Source of the DNA: Owenia fusiformis | Lineage: Eukaryota; Annelida; Polychaeta; Sabellida; Oweniidae | Reading direction: 5' to 3' | DNA length: 64,000 nucleotides | Assembly: GCA_903813345.2 (NCBI GenBank) | Contig: CAIIXF020000005.1 | Location: 36,893,375 to 36,957,374, forward strand | Shown: positions 35,366 through 50,200 of the stretch, piece after piece | Numbering within the stretch: position 1 is the first letter of the stretch | Layout of the letters: each line of letters begins with the position of its first letter | Notes under the pieces: model-generated | What the model saw: the letters and a program-made list of their open reading frames with translations, nothing else | What the model was told of the DNA's origin: nothing | The model's database searches: none | Made by a program: the position numbers and the translations under genes

Positions 35366-36620
35366 AGAACGGCTTAGCACACTCCCCTTCATGCCCAGTA
35401 TCTGGCTTGTTACACTACATCTCCGCGAAGGAACTTAGTTAGATTAGACTCTTAATTAAATTTAGGTCTAGAAATAAAATGGGAAATTTGCAAACTTCTT
35501 ATATTTCCCCTCCTGCTCATTAGAATTGTTCTAAGCACTCTCTAGGAGTGTCACTCCAATGATGTGTATTTATTAAAATATTACAATCAATAACAAATAT
35601 GACAAGAGCAAAGACATAACAAACAAAAAATTCTTACATCTCTTTTCGTCTGCATGGGCGATAATGGACCGACCATAGATGGCAGCGCTGTGGCCTCGTT
35701 TTGGAAATCAATTAGGAAGTCAAATCAAAGTAGATCTACAAATATTGTCACATATATTGGATTTAATACTGATCTGAGGGAGCTTACGTTACAATTTTAT
35801 TAGTATATCAAGGTTATGATTGTGCTTAAGACAATCGGGGATTCTCACTAAAATTTGATAAAGGTAAGTGATGCTATTGTTGTTTGTCACTATAATTTCT
35901 TGAATTTTTGCCCCAGTTATTTTGAGTTGACCCAGAAATAATTCTGATCAAGTCAATTCCAGTGAATTTAGTGCTAAAATTTGAAAAACATTAAACTGTT
36001 TTAGTGCTCAGTAGAGCTCAAATGTTTCTCAATCCAAAAATAATCCATTTGCACACAACAAACAGGTCAAAAATAACAATATATTACAGGTGTAAATCAC
36101 TAGAACCTGAGACCATCTTTTATGTTAGTCTCAGCTAGAACTATCCCCTTTGCATTTGTTTGACTTCTTAAAAGAGAGCTTCGCCTTCACTCTTTCAGTT
36201 TACAATAAATCTCTGATCTCACCGAGCCAATCAGAGTTTGTCGTCGAAATAGGGACGACTTTCTATACGGTCATTTCCTCTGACATCGCTGCAGAGTTAA
36301 TGAGCACGTATTTGACACCTGTTCCTTCCACTTCTCTGATTGGTTGAGAAAGGGACAGCGTGGTAGATTTGAATTGATATATTACCCGGCTGTCACAGGC
36401 ACCAATCTTAGGGGCGGGGCTGCTAAACTGTAATAAAGTCTATACTAGGCAGAGGGTAGTTTATAACTAGACTCTGAGCACAGGGTACACAATAACAACA
36501 TTTTGTCCAGATTTCGAGTATCGCCATTTTTCTTAGAGCCGTTTATTTTAATTTTAGACGAAATCCTGACGAAATCATGCAATATCTCATCAATGACCCC
36601 AGCCAGTTCCATTTTAATTC
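35366..36620. other. Unannotated stretch upstream of the LINE relic
   Basis: No supported gene. 35695-35860 is CpG-richer and ends at a good donor (ataaaggtaagtg, ~35866). It could be an untranslated first exon of the phosphatase gene, but nothing confirms this. Confidence 0.3.
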
Positions 36621-36629
36621 ATGATTTAT

Positions 36630-37230
36630 TTATCTGGGGATTTTTAAAATATTCAATAAATTTATTACACGACGGCCAGCTTTTTTCAAATGGTTCACGG
36701 TGTTCCAGATGATATTACTTCTAGCCAAGAATTGGCTAGAGACTCGAGTAAGGAATATCAAGTGGAGGATGGGTGCTATATTTCTTACTTTGATGTTAAG
36801 CAGTATCTTCCCAATACCCCTTTTCTCGAATTTGAATTGTCTATCAGGCATTGATGGACATCGGGGCTCGGTCCTTTCTCTGGTATAATCACCGTGTTCT
36901 TTTTGGTGAATTCTGATCTGTATTGCTCATTGAGGATTTTGGCTTTAGCTTTACTGTTGGATGTTTCCCTGTTACCTTCCTTCAAGATAGAGATGCCTAC
37001 AGTGTTAGGTTTCATTTGAAAGAGCTCCAAAACTTCTATCCCATTGAGGGCTTACCATCAGCTTCTGCTCCAGGTAATGCAAGAAGTCCCATTATGTAAG
37101 TGTTATGGACTTTGGTTAGGGCTTTTCTGATTTTGTTGTAGTCTCTTGATGTCAATGCTAGTCATGTCTTTGGTGATGGTGTTGCAAAATAGTTCCCACT
37201 TGTTTGCGATTTTCCATCTTCTTTTGCCAG
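36630..37230 (-). pseudogene. Non-LTR retrotransposon (LINE) reverse-transcriptase relic
   Basis: On the - strand two broken frames carry hallmarks of the region just before and at the start of a LINE reverse transcriptase. 37030-36785 reads GNRETSNSKAKAKILNEQYR, then SEFTKKNT and a GPSPD segment (compare the usual KAxILNxQFxSVFT...G.SP pattern). 36770-36630 reads IAPILHLIFLTRVSS and VNHLKKAG (usual I.P.L..IF...L and VxPIFKKG). Upstream on the - strand, RKWKIANKWELF-like sequence around 37220-37170 adds support. Frameshifts and stops make it dead. CR1/Jockey-like by pattern only. Confidence 0.7.
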
Positions 37231-38202
37231 AGAACCACTGATGCCACCTCTGTTGATGTTATAAGGTCAGGGAATGTGGTGAAAAGAAGATCTAGGATGT
37301 TAGAACCTCTAGTTGGATGTTGGTTTGTCTGGCAAAGGTGGTACTGCTTTGTACTTACTATGGCCTGTTCCGATGCTCAACTCAGCAATTCCAAAGTTAT
37401 TCTGCAAGTTCCGACTCAAGCTGGGTTTTGAGTATGAGTCCCACCACTACAGCATTCACAATGGGGCTGAAACAAAATAGAAAATTCTTCTGATTATTTG
37501 ACTAGCCTCATTCAGTTTCTAATCAGAAGTTTTACTGAACATGAAAATAAAGTCTATTAGCAGTGCTCTCCCTCATTGAAATCTCTGAGGGGCAGCACCT
37601 CCATGTATTTTGTAAAACCAAAGTGCTCCTCAATGCAGTAAGATGCGCCTCCTAAAAAATGTTACAATAAGAAAATTCTAAAATGTTGCACAAATAATTA
37701 CAAAATCGTAAGATGTTTCACAAAAACTTCGGTAAAAGTTTAGTATTAATATATAATATGTTTATGGTGTTTACTCAGCATATATAAACCTTCAAAATCA
37801 GAAACTAAGTGTCAAGTGCTATGATCGCTATATACAGTATGAAAAAACAGAATCTGTACATCAAATATAGCAATTTTTACCCCCATTGAAATCATGCCTC
37901 ATGCCTACTCATTCAGTCACCTTGCCTTCAAACAGAGATAACAAAATACTGGTTTATATTTGAGCTGACTTTAAAACAGATAAAGAAGCATTTACATAAT
38001 TGTTAGATAAAGTTAACTTTCTGGAATATTGCATTTTCTCTTCATCAAATGAGCAAATGATAAATGCTTTTACTTTATAGAAGAGGTAGCTCTCATCTTC
38101 ATATGCTGAAATTCTACCAGGAAATGTGACAGCTAAAAACAATATAAGCAAGAAGCTGTCTTCTTCGTATATGGAAGAAGGATGGGGAGTTGGAAGACAA
38201 TA
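37231..38202. other. Unannotated stretch; 5' flank of the phosphatase coding region
   Basis: No gene supported. A polypyrimidine-AG (ttactttatag, ~38082) could be the acceptor of the exon that contains the phosphatase ATG. Confidence 0.35.
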
Positions 38203-38245
38203 ATGTTGTTGCTGGTACTTTGTCTGATGACACTTTTTACAAGAG
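38203..38245 (+). CDS. RPTP exon 1: signal peptide
   Basis: ATG 38203 begins [14 protein letters not shown], a strongly hydrophobic leader, and ends at donor GTAAGA in phase 1. The split glycine is completed by exon 2, giving cleavage-like VMA|KDEV. In-frame stops upstream fix the start. Confidence 0.8.
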
Positions 38246-41200
38246 GTAAGAGCATTTGGCATTGAAATAGAAATGGAAACAGAACTAACGATTGTAGGGT
38301 CTAGTGTAATAATAAAAATTATGGACATACTAGTTCTATCACATACTTTTATTTCAATTCAAAGATCTATAGTGCACACAGAAAAATAAGTAATTTTTTT
38401 CATGGTGACATATTTGAAAATTGGTACAGTGTAAAGAGCATGTTTAAAGTTCTCACCTCAGCCTGTTAAAATGAGAGCATTCAAGGTAATACCATGTTAC
38501 AGCCACACATTTATATTTTACTGTACATGCACTTGAAACTGATTTTCTAACTATTTTGACACTAAACTAATGTTAAATGTAACACAGCCCATTGACCTGG
38601 AACATTGCCTTCTAAGTGCAAATTGAAGGGGAAAGTGAAAAAGCCTACATGACATCTGAATTTAAAAGCTGCATTAACACTTTGACCTGCGAAGACATAT
38701 ATAACACATATTATAAGTGGTCTCCCAAGAGAGGTCTCCCTACCTTTAACAATTTAGATAATATAAATGTTATTCAAAGATTTTCGGGCCACATTTAAAT
38801 AAAATTAAATGACTCTCATGAGATGTTGCACATCTAGTTATTTTTAAATATTATTGATGAGATTGAGTTATGACATCAGCTCTTTGATTAACAAGCTAGT
38901 TTGATTTTCTCAACAAGTTATTAAGTTTTGTTCAGTATTTTCTTCTAAATGATACTGAAACCCATTTTAAAAATTCAAGTCTCTTCCATTTCACATTTTT
39001 GAAGTTTAGCAAAATTTTGAAATCATTGTTTCTTGCTATTATTCAATGCTGCCAAGTTTAATAGAAATACAATTGAACTTGCATACAATGATTTGGGAAA
39101 TTTAATTTTTTTAAATGAATGACCTTTGTAAAATTGTGCTAATTGTATGATTAACTTTCTAGCATATGTAATATCGAACTATAAAACGTTTTAAGAAATT
39201 TGAAAAAATTATATCAACTCTACTCCGGTTAAATAGAGTACAGTAATTGAATTGTGCACATTCACCATATTAGGTATAACCATGAAGTTAAGTTGTACTT
39301 TAGTAGGCATTTTCACATATCTGTAAAATTAAAATATCCCGTAAAATTAAAATTGTGATGTATCATTCATCGAGGTTATATCAGCAAACATGCTACTTTT
39401 TAGGAATTGAACAATTAGATCATATTAACTCATTCTATGTATTCTAGTTTCATTTCTGTTTTCTGTTTCTGTTCAGTTTTCTTGAAAACTCAGCTAGGTC
39501 GCTGTATATTTTTAGATGACTCATACTTTGTAGTTTGAAATATACATAGTGAGAGATTTTCTTTTTAATTTGATGTTTTTCCCATAAGATATATTTAAAA
39601 GCATCTCATATTATGGGTTTATGTGATAACTTTTGAAATCAGAAATGCAGTGCATCGCAAGCTTTTAAATGTAATAAAGGGACGGGTTTATTTAAATCAA
39701 GACCTACTTACATGTGTTTGTACTGAGTGAATATTTTATGTGAATGTAGGTTATCTTACCCTTATAATATGGCAATAATAATTATATCAGTTAATCATTT
39801 CTTTGGAAATATTAAACATTACATAAACATTTACTGAATTCTTTCAAAATCATGTTCAAAATCACATCTCAGTTATTGAGTACTCTATTGAACTTCATAC
39901 GTTTTTTGCCATCATATCGAAATGCCCCAATTACATATAGACAGTCTACTATAATGATGGCTTCCTTGTTTAAATATGCTTAATAGGCACCATTATTTAT
40001 TTAACATTCCCTCGACACGTTTTCTATTATAGAACCAAATTGAAAACTGCCAGTGAAATCTGCCGTTATGTTTTTATGTGATTTCTGTTGCACCCTGCCA
40101 ATGTTGGTGGTCTAAGGAGTGCATGTAATTGCTTGTTAAACATCAATTATCTCCAAAATGTGCAGAAAGCATATGAACATTACTCAAAATAAAATGATCA
40201 CACCAATCATATAGCTTGATCAAGTTTTTATAGTACAAGGGAACCACTTGATATTGGTTTCGTGACCTTGATCATGATAACCTAGCTCTGAAATAAGATA
40301 TTGATTTCTGAAAGATTAGGTGGTTTCTTTTCTGAATTGGATTAAAAGTGTTAGTGCTAGATAAATAAAAAGCTTCTATTGCATATATGTTAAATCCTCA
40401 ATTAAGAATTGTACTTTAATCAATTCCTAATTTTAAGTTGAATTTGGCAATCAGCAAATATATAGCCTTGGCAATTTAACATGTTATACTTGTACAGAAT
40501 TAACTAATGGCGAAGTGAAAGAGGATGTGTGTTCTTAGGTTATTAGCTCACAGGGTGAAGTATACAGAAGACAACCCCAGAGTCTAAGAGAACATGATAA
40601 CATTTCATTTCATAAGTAGTTAACTTGTACAACTCTAGTTAAGTGATTACTTCCCAATGTTCATTAGAGTCTTATCAAGCTTGCCATTATGATATATGGG
40701 TATCATGACCCAGTATTAAAGCAAGTGGGCGCAGCACCCACCTGAGATTTTGTAAATAGGCTTGTACCCACCTTGAAATCCATTTGCACCCACTTGAAAA
40801 TGAGAAAAATATTATATTTTGACCAATTTTGGTCTGAATTGTGAAAATGAGAATTTTGCACCTACTTGAGAAAATATCCTGTGGAGATCACTGTGACCGC
40901 ATTGAAAAAATGAATTTATGAAATGAACCCCCTATATTTTGAAAATTATTCCACCAGTATAAATTTTGATAGATGAGTTACCTTGCTTTATTGTAGTGAA
41001 TATAGATGTCACTGCTCTAGGTCAGAAATGAAGAAACCTTTTGCGGTATCTGCTCTGTACTTTACTTTGTACTGAATTCATGGTTAATGATATAAATGCA
41101 CAAATTCTTGTGGTTAATTCAAAATGTATTGCAAAGATAAAGTAATACACCATGCAATGACATAAAAGATAGAAAACACTTCAGAGACCATCCAGCCCTT

Positions 41201-44200
41201 GCCCCCCCCTGACATCTCTGAATTTAGGCCCTTATACCCTCATCCTGCTTTAGGGAATTATGTCATGTTTGAATCAGTATTTGTTCACCAAATGTGACAT
41301 TGCTGTTGTTTTCTTGTTGCCAGGTGTCATGGCTAAAGATGAAGTAAAAGTGACTGGTCGTCCTGGTGAAAAGATAACAGTGCCATGTAACACAGAAGAC
41401 CAGGATGTAGTTCAGCTTGATTGGATCAAGGAAGACAAACTCATTGTACAAGTCATTAATAAAAAAACATCATTTCCAAATCCAGAGGACGAAGACAAGT
41501 AAACACTTATTCTAACTTACTTAATGTCGGAAAAATCATTTGGTTCGTTTTTTTAAAATAACATTAACTGAGGGAAAATTACCGTTTGTAAATGCAAGTT
41601 GCTAAAATAATGTTGATCGAAAAAATGCCTGATGTAAATTCGTTGACAAGGGTACATCTAGGTGTCACTCCTGTAAATCATTGAAAAATATTGAAAAAAT
41701 CACAAAATTCAAGTTCTGGAGTACATATCGCCATTTTCGAACAAACTAGCCCATACAATGACTATATTTCTGCGTTCCCCTATACATAACCTTCATCTTG
41801 ACACTATATTTAACATTTTTTTTATTTTTTTTTAATTTATTTATTTATAAAGAATAGATGTACATGGGGTAATATAGTAAATACAAGAGAGCATATTCAA
41901 GTGCTAATCACCATTTTGGCATTATAAGCACTCTAGCCAAGCGGGGAAAAAGATGAAGAGGGGTGGAAGGGGGGGGGGGGTCTGAGCTGGGCTGGGACTG
42001 GGGGAAATACAGGGCAGAGGGACAATGTAATTTATATTTGCAAGACAAGGCTTAGGTTCTAAGATAGTCTTCTTCAGTCTTGTTCAATATGGGGTAAGCC
42101 ATCTCTTAATAAAGGCAGAAGTCAGAGTAAAGATTTTTGTGTTTTCATCCTTGCTAAAATTACGATTGCCAAAGGCTAGGTATTCTAAAAGTGTGGATTG
42201 GTTAGTGGGGATCAAAGGAGTTTCAGTATAGAGAGTATTGAAAAAGATGGTTATATATTTAACATAGGGTTTGCGTCTCAATTTTTATATATCACTACGC
42301 CAACATAGGGACTCATTTTCAGGTAAAATCCCTGCTTCACCGATGAAAATTAACGAATAAAGTAGTTCCAGTTTACGGGACTATATTCTTGCGATTTTTT
42401 TCTTAAAATGACACATTTAGAAAGTACTTGGCCTCAGCTTTACATACATACCTCAAATGGCCACATTGCATACACTTAAACCTACTATACACACCATTGA
42501 AGTTGGCATGGCTTCATTTTTAAAGTATTAAAAAACACTGTCCTACCCGGAGTGAAAAACTGAGCTAAACCAAAAATTTTGAAACTTTCTGACCCCTACT
42601 GTAATGTATCACATGTACATGTAATTGCATTTCTTTGCTCTTGAATTTCTTTGTACTTGCATTTCAGGTATACAATAGCTATATCCTATGAGCTTATAAT
42701 TGACCAGGCTGATTTCTCAGACAGTGGACTCTACACATGCAGTTTCAAAACTGATATCAATGGCACATCAGTGAATGACACAAAGGAGGTGAAAGTATGG
42801 GGTAAGTATGAACCATCAACTCAGAATAGCCTTAAGATCTGTCAGTAGATGAGGAAGATTTCAGCGGGTTAATTGTATATTTTAACATGTAAAAATTGGG
42901 GAGGGGTCAATATCCTAAAATCGTTTCAAAAATCTCTGAAGATGAATTTCAATCAAAATACTCAAAACTTTATGATATTAAAAGTATAAACATGTGAGTA
43001 AATAATAATGAAGAGAAAATGCAATATTAAATTGGTTTGTGTAGTGCATTTGAAGTTATTATAACAATATATACACACTAACCAATGGGGCTGTTGTAAA
43101 GACCAACCCACTAGAGAAAATCAGGAAACTGCAATCTATTTGAGCTTTGGTTTATCAATATGGAATATTATGTTTTCTTACTGTTATTGAAAGAAATCTC
43201 TAAATGACAAACTTTTTGTTGTTTATGTAGATTTGCCGAACCCTCCAGTAGAGAAGCCCATGCTAGAAGCCATCAGCTCTGAGGCCATGAATATAACATG
43301 GCAGCCAGGAAACTTCACATATAAGAGTGATAGGCTGTTTTATATCGTAGAACTATTGAGGTACGTTTGTGTATATACATTATTACAAAAATGTTGAAAA
43401 ATTTAAGAAAATTTCATTTTTATTCCGTTTCAAAATATTTTGATTTTAAACTATGTAATCTATCATAATGTGCAAAAATTCACATAAATTGATTATCAGT
43501 TATTAAAATCATGAAATTCATATCTGCGGGACTACCTTAAAATACCCACAATCCCTGTATCTATACCATTTGAAATGGATAAAATGACTCCAAAAATATC
43601 TCACAATTACAGTACAGCGATGGGTGATCTCAAGTCTGAGAAGGTTACTCAGCCTGGCACTACATACAGGGTGATCAATGATCTGCGCCCATACACTCAG
43701 TACCAGGCACGTGTAAAGGCTGTCAATGAGGTCGGAGAGGGAGGATTTAGTGAATACTCAGATATTGTCTACACACATGAGTCAGGTAAATACATGATAA
43801 CGTCCATGTGCTTTGAACACCTCAAGTGTGACTACTTGTGCATGCTTTATGCCTCAGTCACATATGATCTACAGCAACCATATGGTAGCCATAGCTTCCC
43901 AAAATCAAGAGCAATGTGCAGCACGAATAATTAGGCATAAGGAGTACTATGTATATTTCTACTTTACCTAACCCCTAGAAATGCAAAAGATACTCTGTTT
44001 TTCCAATTGTATTGTTTAGCATATTTTTGAAAGTACCTTATTAACATCTAACATCATCCGATAAACCATTAATAAGGAACAAACAAATAAAAACAAATAA
44101 CATAATCATTACTAATAAGCCAAAAGGGTTGCTCATGAACACCCAATCCAAGGTATAGTAGAGTGATTTCTATTTTGATTTTTAAGCATTGGCTGTCTTA

Positions 44201-47200
44201 TGCCTGCCATAGAGCAAATGTGACTGAAGTTTAAGTCATACTAGTTTAAGATACATGTTTGAGGTATTTACACTTCAACTTAGCATTTTCTGGCCAATTA
44301 AAGCATAAGATAGCCAATGCTGTCCTTCAAGATAGCACGGCAAATAAAGAAAAACTTGCTTGAAAAGCTGTATGCATATGGATATTAGCATTAATGATCA
44401 TCCAAAAACTTAAAGGAACATTCCTGGCCAGACCATTTCTCTCCTAATATGGTAGCTATAACCATATATACTTTCCATATTTAGCAAAACAGGGAAAAAT
44501 GTTTTAATATAGTCAATATTGATCACTTGAAAAAGTGCTGAATTCCAGTAGGCTGCCATCTTTTAGTATTTCACTCAGGAAGTGATGTCATCGACTCCCA
44601 ACTTTGCATATAACATTATAAGGAGCTATTAAGAATTACAAAAACCAGCTGTGTAGTCTTTTTCAATTTTGTCTATGATTTAATCCTTCTATAAGTCTCT
44701 TTTATTATTCTAAGCTGACAAACTCTGAAAATATTTTTGCACATAAAGTAAGAACCACTTATCTAGAAGTGATTTTGTGCTACTTCCCTATACTGTTATA
44801 TGCAAGGTCAAGGAAGTTGAGAGTCGATGACATCACTTCCTGAGTAAAATCTTAAAAGATGGCAGCTTACTGGAAATGAGCACTACATTTTTATATTATC
44901 AATCTTGACTATATTAAACATTTCCTGGTGTTTTGCTAAATATGGAAAGTATATATATGATTATAGCTATCACATCAGGATAGAAAAGGTTTGGCCAGGA
45001 ATGTTCCTTTAAGCTGGTAATACATGCCCCATGTTAGGATTTTAGCCTTTATTTACCCTTGAAGAATTTCTGGTTGAAGATCAATTTATATTTGATAAGG
45101 TTCAAAATATTTTACAATATGTGAAAAGAAGTTAAAAATACTGTGGACTCAATGAACTTTGGATGAATAATGCACAGATTTCTCTGTGCTAGCCTTATTT
45201 CTCGCTTTACTTGCCTTGTTAACCAACAGTTCATTGAATCCGTGGCTTAAATCCTTAATGCAAAACATGCCATGTTTTTTTGCAGTCCCTCACTCTCCAC
45301 CAACTATTACATCTGCCCGCACCATAAGTGACTCGGAGATCCGTGTAGAATTCCAACCTCCCCCCGCATATGGCCTGAATGGAGTCCTTACAGGGTTCGT
45401 TCTCATGTACCAGATCTCAGGAGCTGCAGATGCTCTACATTCCTGGGAAGTCAAAAACAGCACTATGAGGGTAAAGCCAGAATTGTTAACCAGTCAATAT
45501 ACATATATTTTACTGTTTCCTGTACAAAATACTGTTATTGTGTGACATTATTAGCGATGGATGAATAGGAATTAGCCCATTGCCATACTAATTTTGATTT
45601 GTGTGATCACGATTTGTTCAATAAGGGGTATGACTAAATTCTAGTATATGTTTCTTTCAACATTTCAGAGCTATCACTTTACAAAGCTGAAACCATATAC
45701 CACCTACACCGTTGGTGTGAGAGTCACAAACTCAGTGGGGGAAGGACCTGCAGACTCCAAGACTGTCAAGACAAGTGAAGGAGGTCAGTTCATATTTATT
45801 TATTTTATTTTTATGGAGGCTTTTGTATTTATTTCCCTAAATTTAAACCCAGGATCCAAGGTTGGCCATCCTATACAGTAAAAGAATGATTTATCACTTG
45901 AAAATTTTGTTCTCTTGTTTCCAGTGCCAGAACCCCCATTTATATACCAGCTGACAGATCAGACTCATGATGCTATAAAGGTAGTCTGGTCCAGGCCTAA
46001 GAAAGTCAATGGTTTGCTAAAGGGCTACATTGTGTCTTGGACATGGGAAATAAATGGAACCAGTGAAAAGGCTCATAAAAATATCACTGAAGATCTTGAC
46101 AATGATATGATGTATTCTGCCATTACCAAACTAAGTAAGTAGCATTTATCTTATTTCAAATAAAACAGATACATTGTATTACTTTATGAAATATGGGTAG
46201 CATATTCATAAAATATATTTGTAAAACATATTCTGAGTTTCTTCTCAAATCAAAGTGTTTTGAGTAGTTTGCAAAAGTTCTATTTTCTTTCTGATTCGTG
46301 CCATGGAAGATCATAAATGGTTGCGTGAATGTGGAAATTTACATTACATGATTTTGAAATCTCCTTAGAAGTATGGATTCATTGCATGTTTAGTAAAATC
46401 TAAGATGAATCTTCTTTTTATTTGGTGCCTTATATTATTAGCTCACATGGTGAGCTTTTGCAATCACTCACTTGTTAGCTCACATGGTGAGCTTTTGCAA
46501 TCACTCCACTTAGTCTAAAGTGACAGGTTTGAACTGTTCACACCCACACTTCGCAAAAAAACTTTATTTTTTGATATTTCGTTGGCAGCTCACAAATGCA
46601 ATATTAACTTTATATTTTCCCTAATTCTATATCGAAATATTTCATAGGACAATTTCTAGGAGAATAGCTTGCACGTTGTTTTAATATTAACATGTGAATT
46701 ACATTTTCAGTCCCGTACAAACGATACCAATTCCAAGTTGTTGCGTTTAATGGCAAAAATGAGAGCTCACCTAGTCAGCCTCAAACTGGAATGACGGATG
46801 TGAAGGGACCGAGTGCTCCATGGGGAGTGAACTGTTCAGGAAATACTACTACAAGCATCCTTGTCTCCTGGAACAAACCAAAGATCATATATAGGAGGAT
46901 AGACCAGTATGTATTATTTTTGAGAAAAATAAATATTACATTGACCATTTAGGGGGTTATACAGGGTGTTCAAAAAGTACCAGCACTAATGCTGATATTT
47001 CAGTACATATTTCGTTTAAATTCAATCTTAACATTTTCCACAATAATTCATTCTTATACATGTAAAATTACTTTTTTGTTATAAAATTTTTCTCTAAACC
47101 ACTTTACATGGGGTTCATCAGCAAATATTCTATTACCCATCAATGTTATTTGGCAGCCATTGGTAACTCATAATTATATAGATGTATATTTCTCATTAAA

Positions 47201-50200
47201 TAAGACTGAATGATGATGTTTTTTAGATACCGCATCAAGTTCAGGAAAACTGATGAAAAGTTTTGGACGCTTCAGGAAATGCCAGAGAACCAAATCCCTA
47301 AATATTTTTCTGTTATTGAAGTAAGTTTACTTGTTGATACATCCTGTCTGCCAAGTCGGGAAGTCATGTCTGCCAAATGGGGTACATTTACATTCTGAGT
47401 GCGAGTGTCCCTGTTAGGGTCATGCACATCAGTCAAATGGGGTATACATGTATATACTGTATATGTCAAGTAAGGAGACAGAATGTGCATCATGTTTTGA
47501 TGACTTTTGTGTCGGCTTATTATAAGGGCTCATGCCCCAAAGGTTAGGGAACATTTGACAAGAATGTGATATGATATTTATCCCATTGGAATATGATATT
47601 ACACTAAGATATTATCCTGATCAATGAGTCAATTTGATTTTGATATTTTCCGTTTTAGTATGTGATCACTGACCTGGAGACTAACGCCATCTATGAGGTC
47701 CAGGTTGCTGGGGCAACAGCAAGTCTTTACTCGCAGTCACCTACTCTAGTCTACTATTCTGGGGACTACTCAGTTCCAGTCACTTATGAGTTGAAAGGTA
47801 AGAGATTCTAGCTAGGACTTGCATACTGCCAGTATAAGCCCTGTTGCATCAGCCAACATCCTATAACATATACAATTTTCAAAAATGGTAGGCATTGCCG
47901 TTCAATGGGATTTGCTACACCTTGGCGCTGCTGTTATCTAGTTGTTCCTGTGAGCAGTCATGGTTCATTGATAATCTGTGAGTTTATTAACCTAAGATTA
48001 TTCAAGGATGACTCAAGAATGTTTTGTTACTCCTAGGTGAAGTTGAGGAGGAAGTGAAAGAGGACAACATATTCCATGCAGGAGTTATAGCAGGCGTGGC
48101 TCTTGGTGTACTTCTCTTGATTGTCGTAATTAGTGTTGTAACTGTCTTACGGTAAGGAGTTTAAATCTGTGTGATTACAGAAAATAATATTGTGTGATTT
48201 AAAGTGAATAATCTTGTATAATTTACAAAGGAGAGAGAAGTGATTTTTTGGGATAACACATATCATGTGTACCTTAAATTATATGTATTACAATGACTTG
48301 GCATATAACATAGGACTAAGAATAGTCAGAAGTTTTCCATATTTTTGGCTGATTAAAAAAATTGATGTACAATTTACTCCCCCTTGTTGTGATATTAACT
48401 CATTCATGTTGACACTTCAATGTTAAAACTTAATGTTGACACTGTAATGTTGACACCTCAATGTTGAAACTCCAATTTTTACACTTCAATGTTGACACAT
48501 GAGTTGATTTCTAGCTATAGAAAGAAATCTGCAGATTACCCAGATGCAGCTGAAATGGAGGCTAAGCAAGCCTTACTTGGACTCCAAACTATTAACCTTC
48601 CACCATATGGTAAGCTATCATCTCATGCATTGCCTCGTGTCTGCCTCATTTCTGCCTCATCACCAGCTTGTGTATTTTTAGCTTATATAGGAGGTACTAC
48701 AAAGCTAACAAGTACTTGGTGCCTGCTGATCATACTGCTAGTGAAGTTCTTTTGCAGCCGAGTCTTTACCTTGATGCTTATGGTAAGTTGTACCGTATTA
48801 TTACACATCCCACCTCTCAATTAATTGCCTTAGATTCCTTTGCAATCTAACATATGGTATCCTAACACCCCTCTGGTTTTTACTGATGACATTAACTTGG
48901 ACGCGTCCAACTAAGTATAAAACTAGTAAGTACACGTGCTGAGGTCCTCAATTTCCCCATACAAGTGCAATCTACGTACTACTGTATAGAAATTTTGTCA
49001 ACCTACAGAAGTTAGGAATATGGACAGCAACAACAACAACCCCATCCTAAAGGATGTTAACCTCAACAACACAGCATTGTATTATGGTGAACTGGAAGAG
49101 GGTCAAATTATAGACTCTGCTTCAGGCTTTCTTCAGAACTCCACGACTGACTTTGGAAATTCTGCATATAACATGCCATCACACACCAACACCAGCGGTT
49201 CACTCGACAAACATGCTAAAGAAGTCTTGCTTCAGTCAGACTTCAATCCAGATCTTCATGATCCCAGGCTCGCTAAAGCCAGTGATTCTAGGCTCTTTCC
49301 TCGAGGGAATGAGGTGCAGGACACTTTTAGCAACAAACATCAGAACCCCATGTCTCACATGAGACCAGGTGGAGACTGTTTACAGTCCGATAAATTGAAC
49401 TCTATAGGATTCAATTCTACAAACATTCAGGCTTCTAAAAAGCTACTGAAAAAACAACGCGATTTACAACGCTCCAAAGAACCCCTAAATGAACCCCAAG
49501 TTTATCAACAAACGGGGTCTGGATTAGTGCAAGACATCATCAAGGGGTTAACTCCAACATTGGAAATGATCGCCTCTAATAAACAACTGGATATTGAGCT
49601 CTTAGGTCAACCTGAAAACAGGAACAGATCTTCTCAAAGACGCTCACAACAAAGGAGAAAACGTCATAATTCCCCGGTTTCTTCACAAGACGATAGCTCG
49701 CCCGCACGGACACTTAGCATTAAACGGCATCGTTCTGATCACCCCTCCACTAGTGAAATGGAATCTCCCGACAGAGACACAACGCGCATGCGCAGTGTTA
49801 ATAACCCGGAAATGGATTCCGATTCTTCAGCATCAGAAAATGATTATGACTCGAATTCGTGGAAAAACTGCATTAAATTGATAAAAAATGCATTCCCGGA
49901 ACACTTTACAACGAGCCCCGATACCAACACGAACAAACAAACAGCAAATATTCCATTAGGATTACAATCTTTGGGCAGGAAGGCATCGTCTTCTGAGAAT
50001 TCGAATGGATTACCGATCGGACCTTCTGTTCAACAAAATTTCACAGCGATGAACCAAGAAATATACAACAAGAGGAACACCAACGACGGTAATTTCCTTC
50101 TCAGGCCTAAGCGGTCTTTCACTTCTTTGAAAGATGATGAACATTTTTATAAAAAATGCATCTTAAACAACACAATCAAAGAATTGGTTCCACCTACAAT

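Noticed and set aside
46972-47000. Mariner-like end TACAGGGTGTTCAAAAAGTA
   Set aside because: Single terminus without a partner inverted repeat in the intron.
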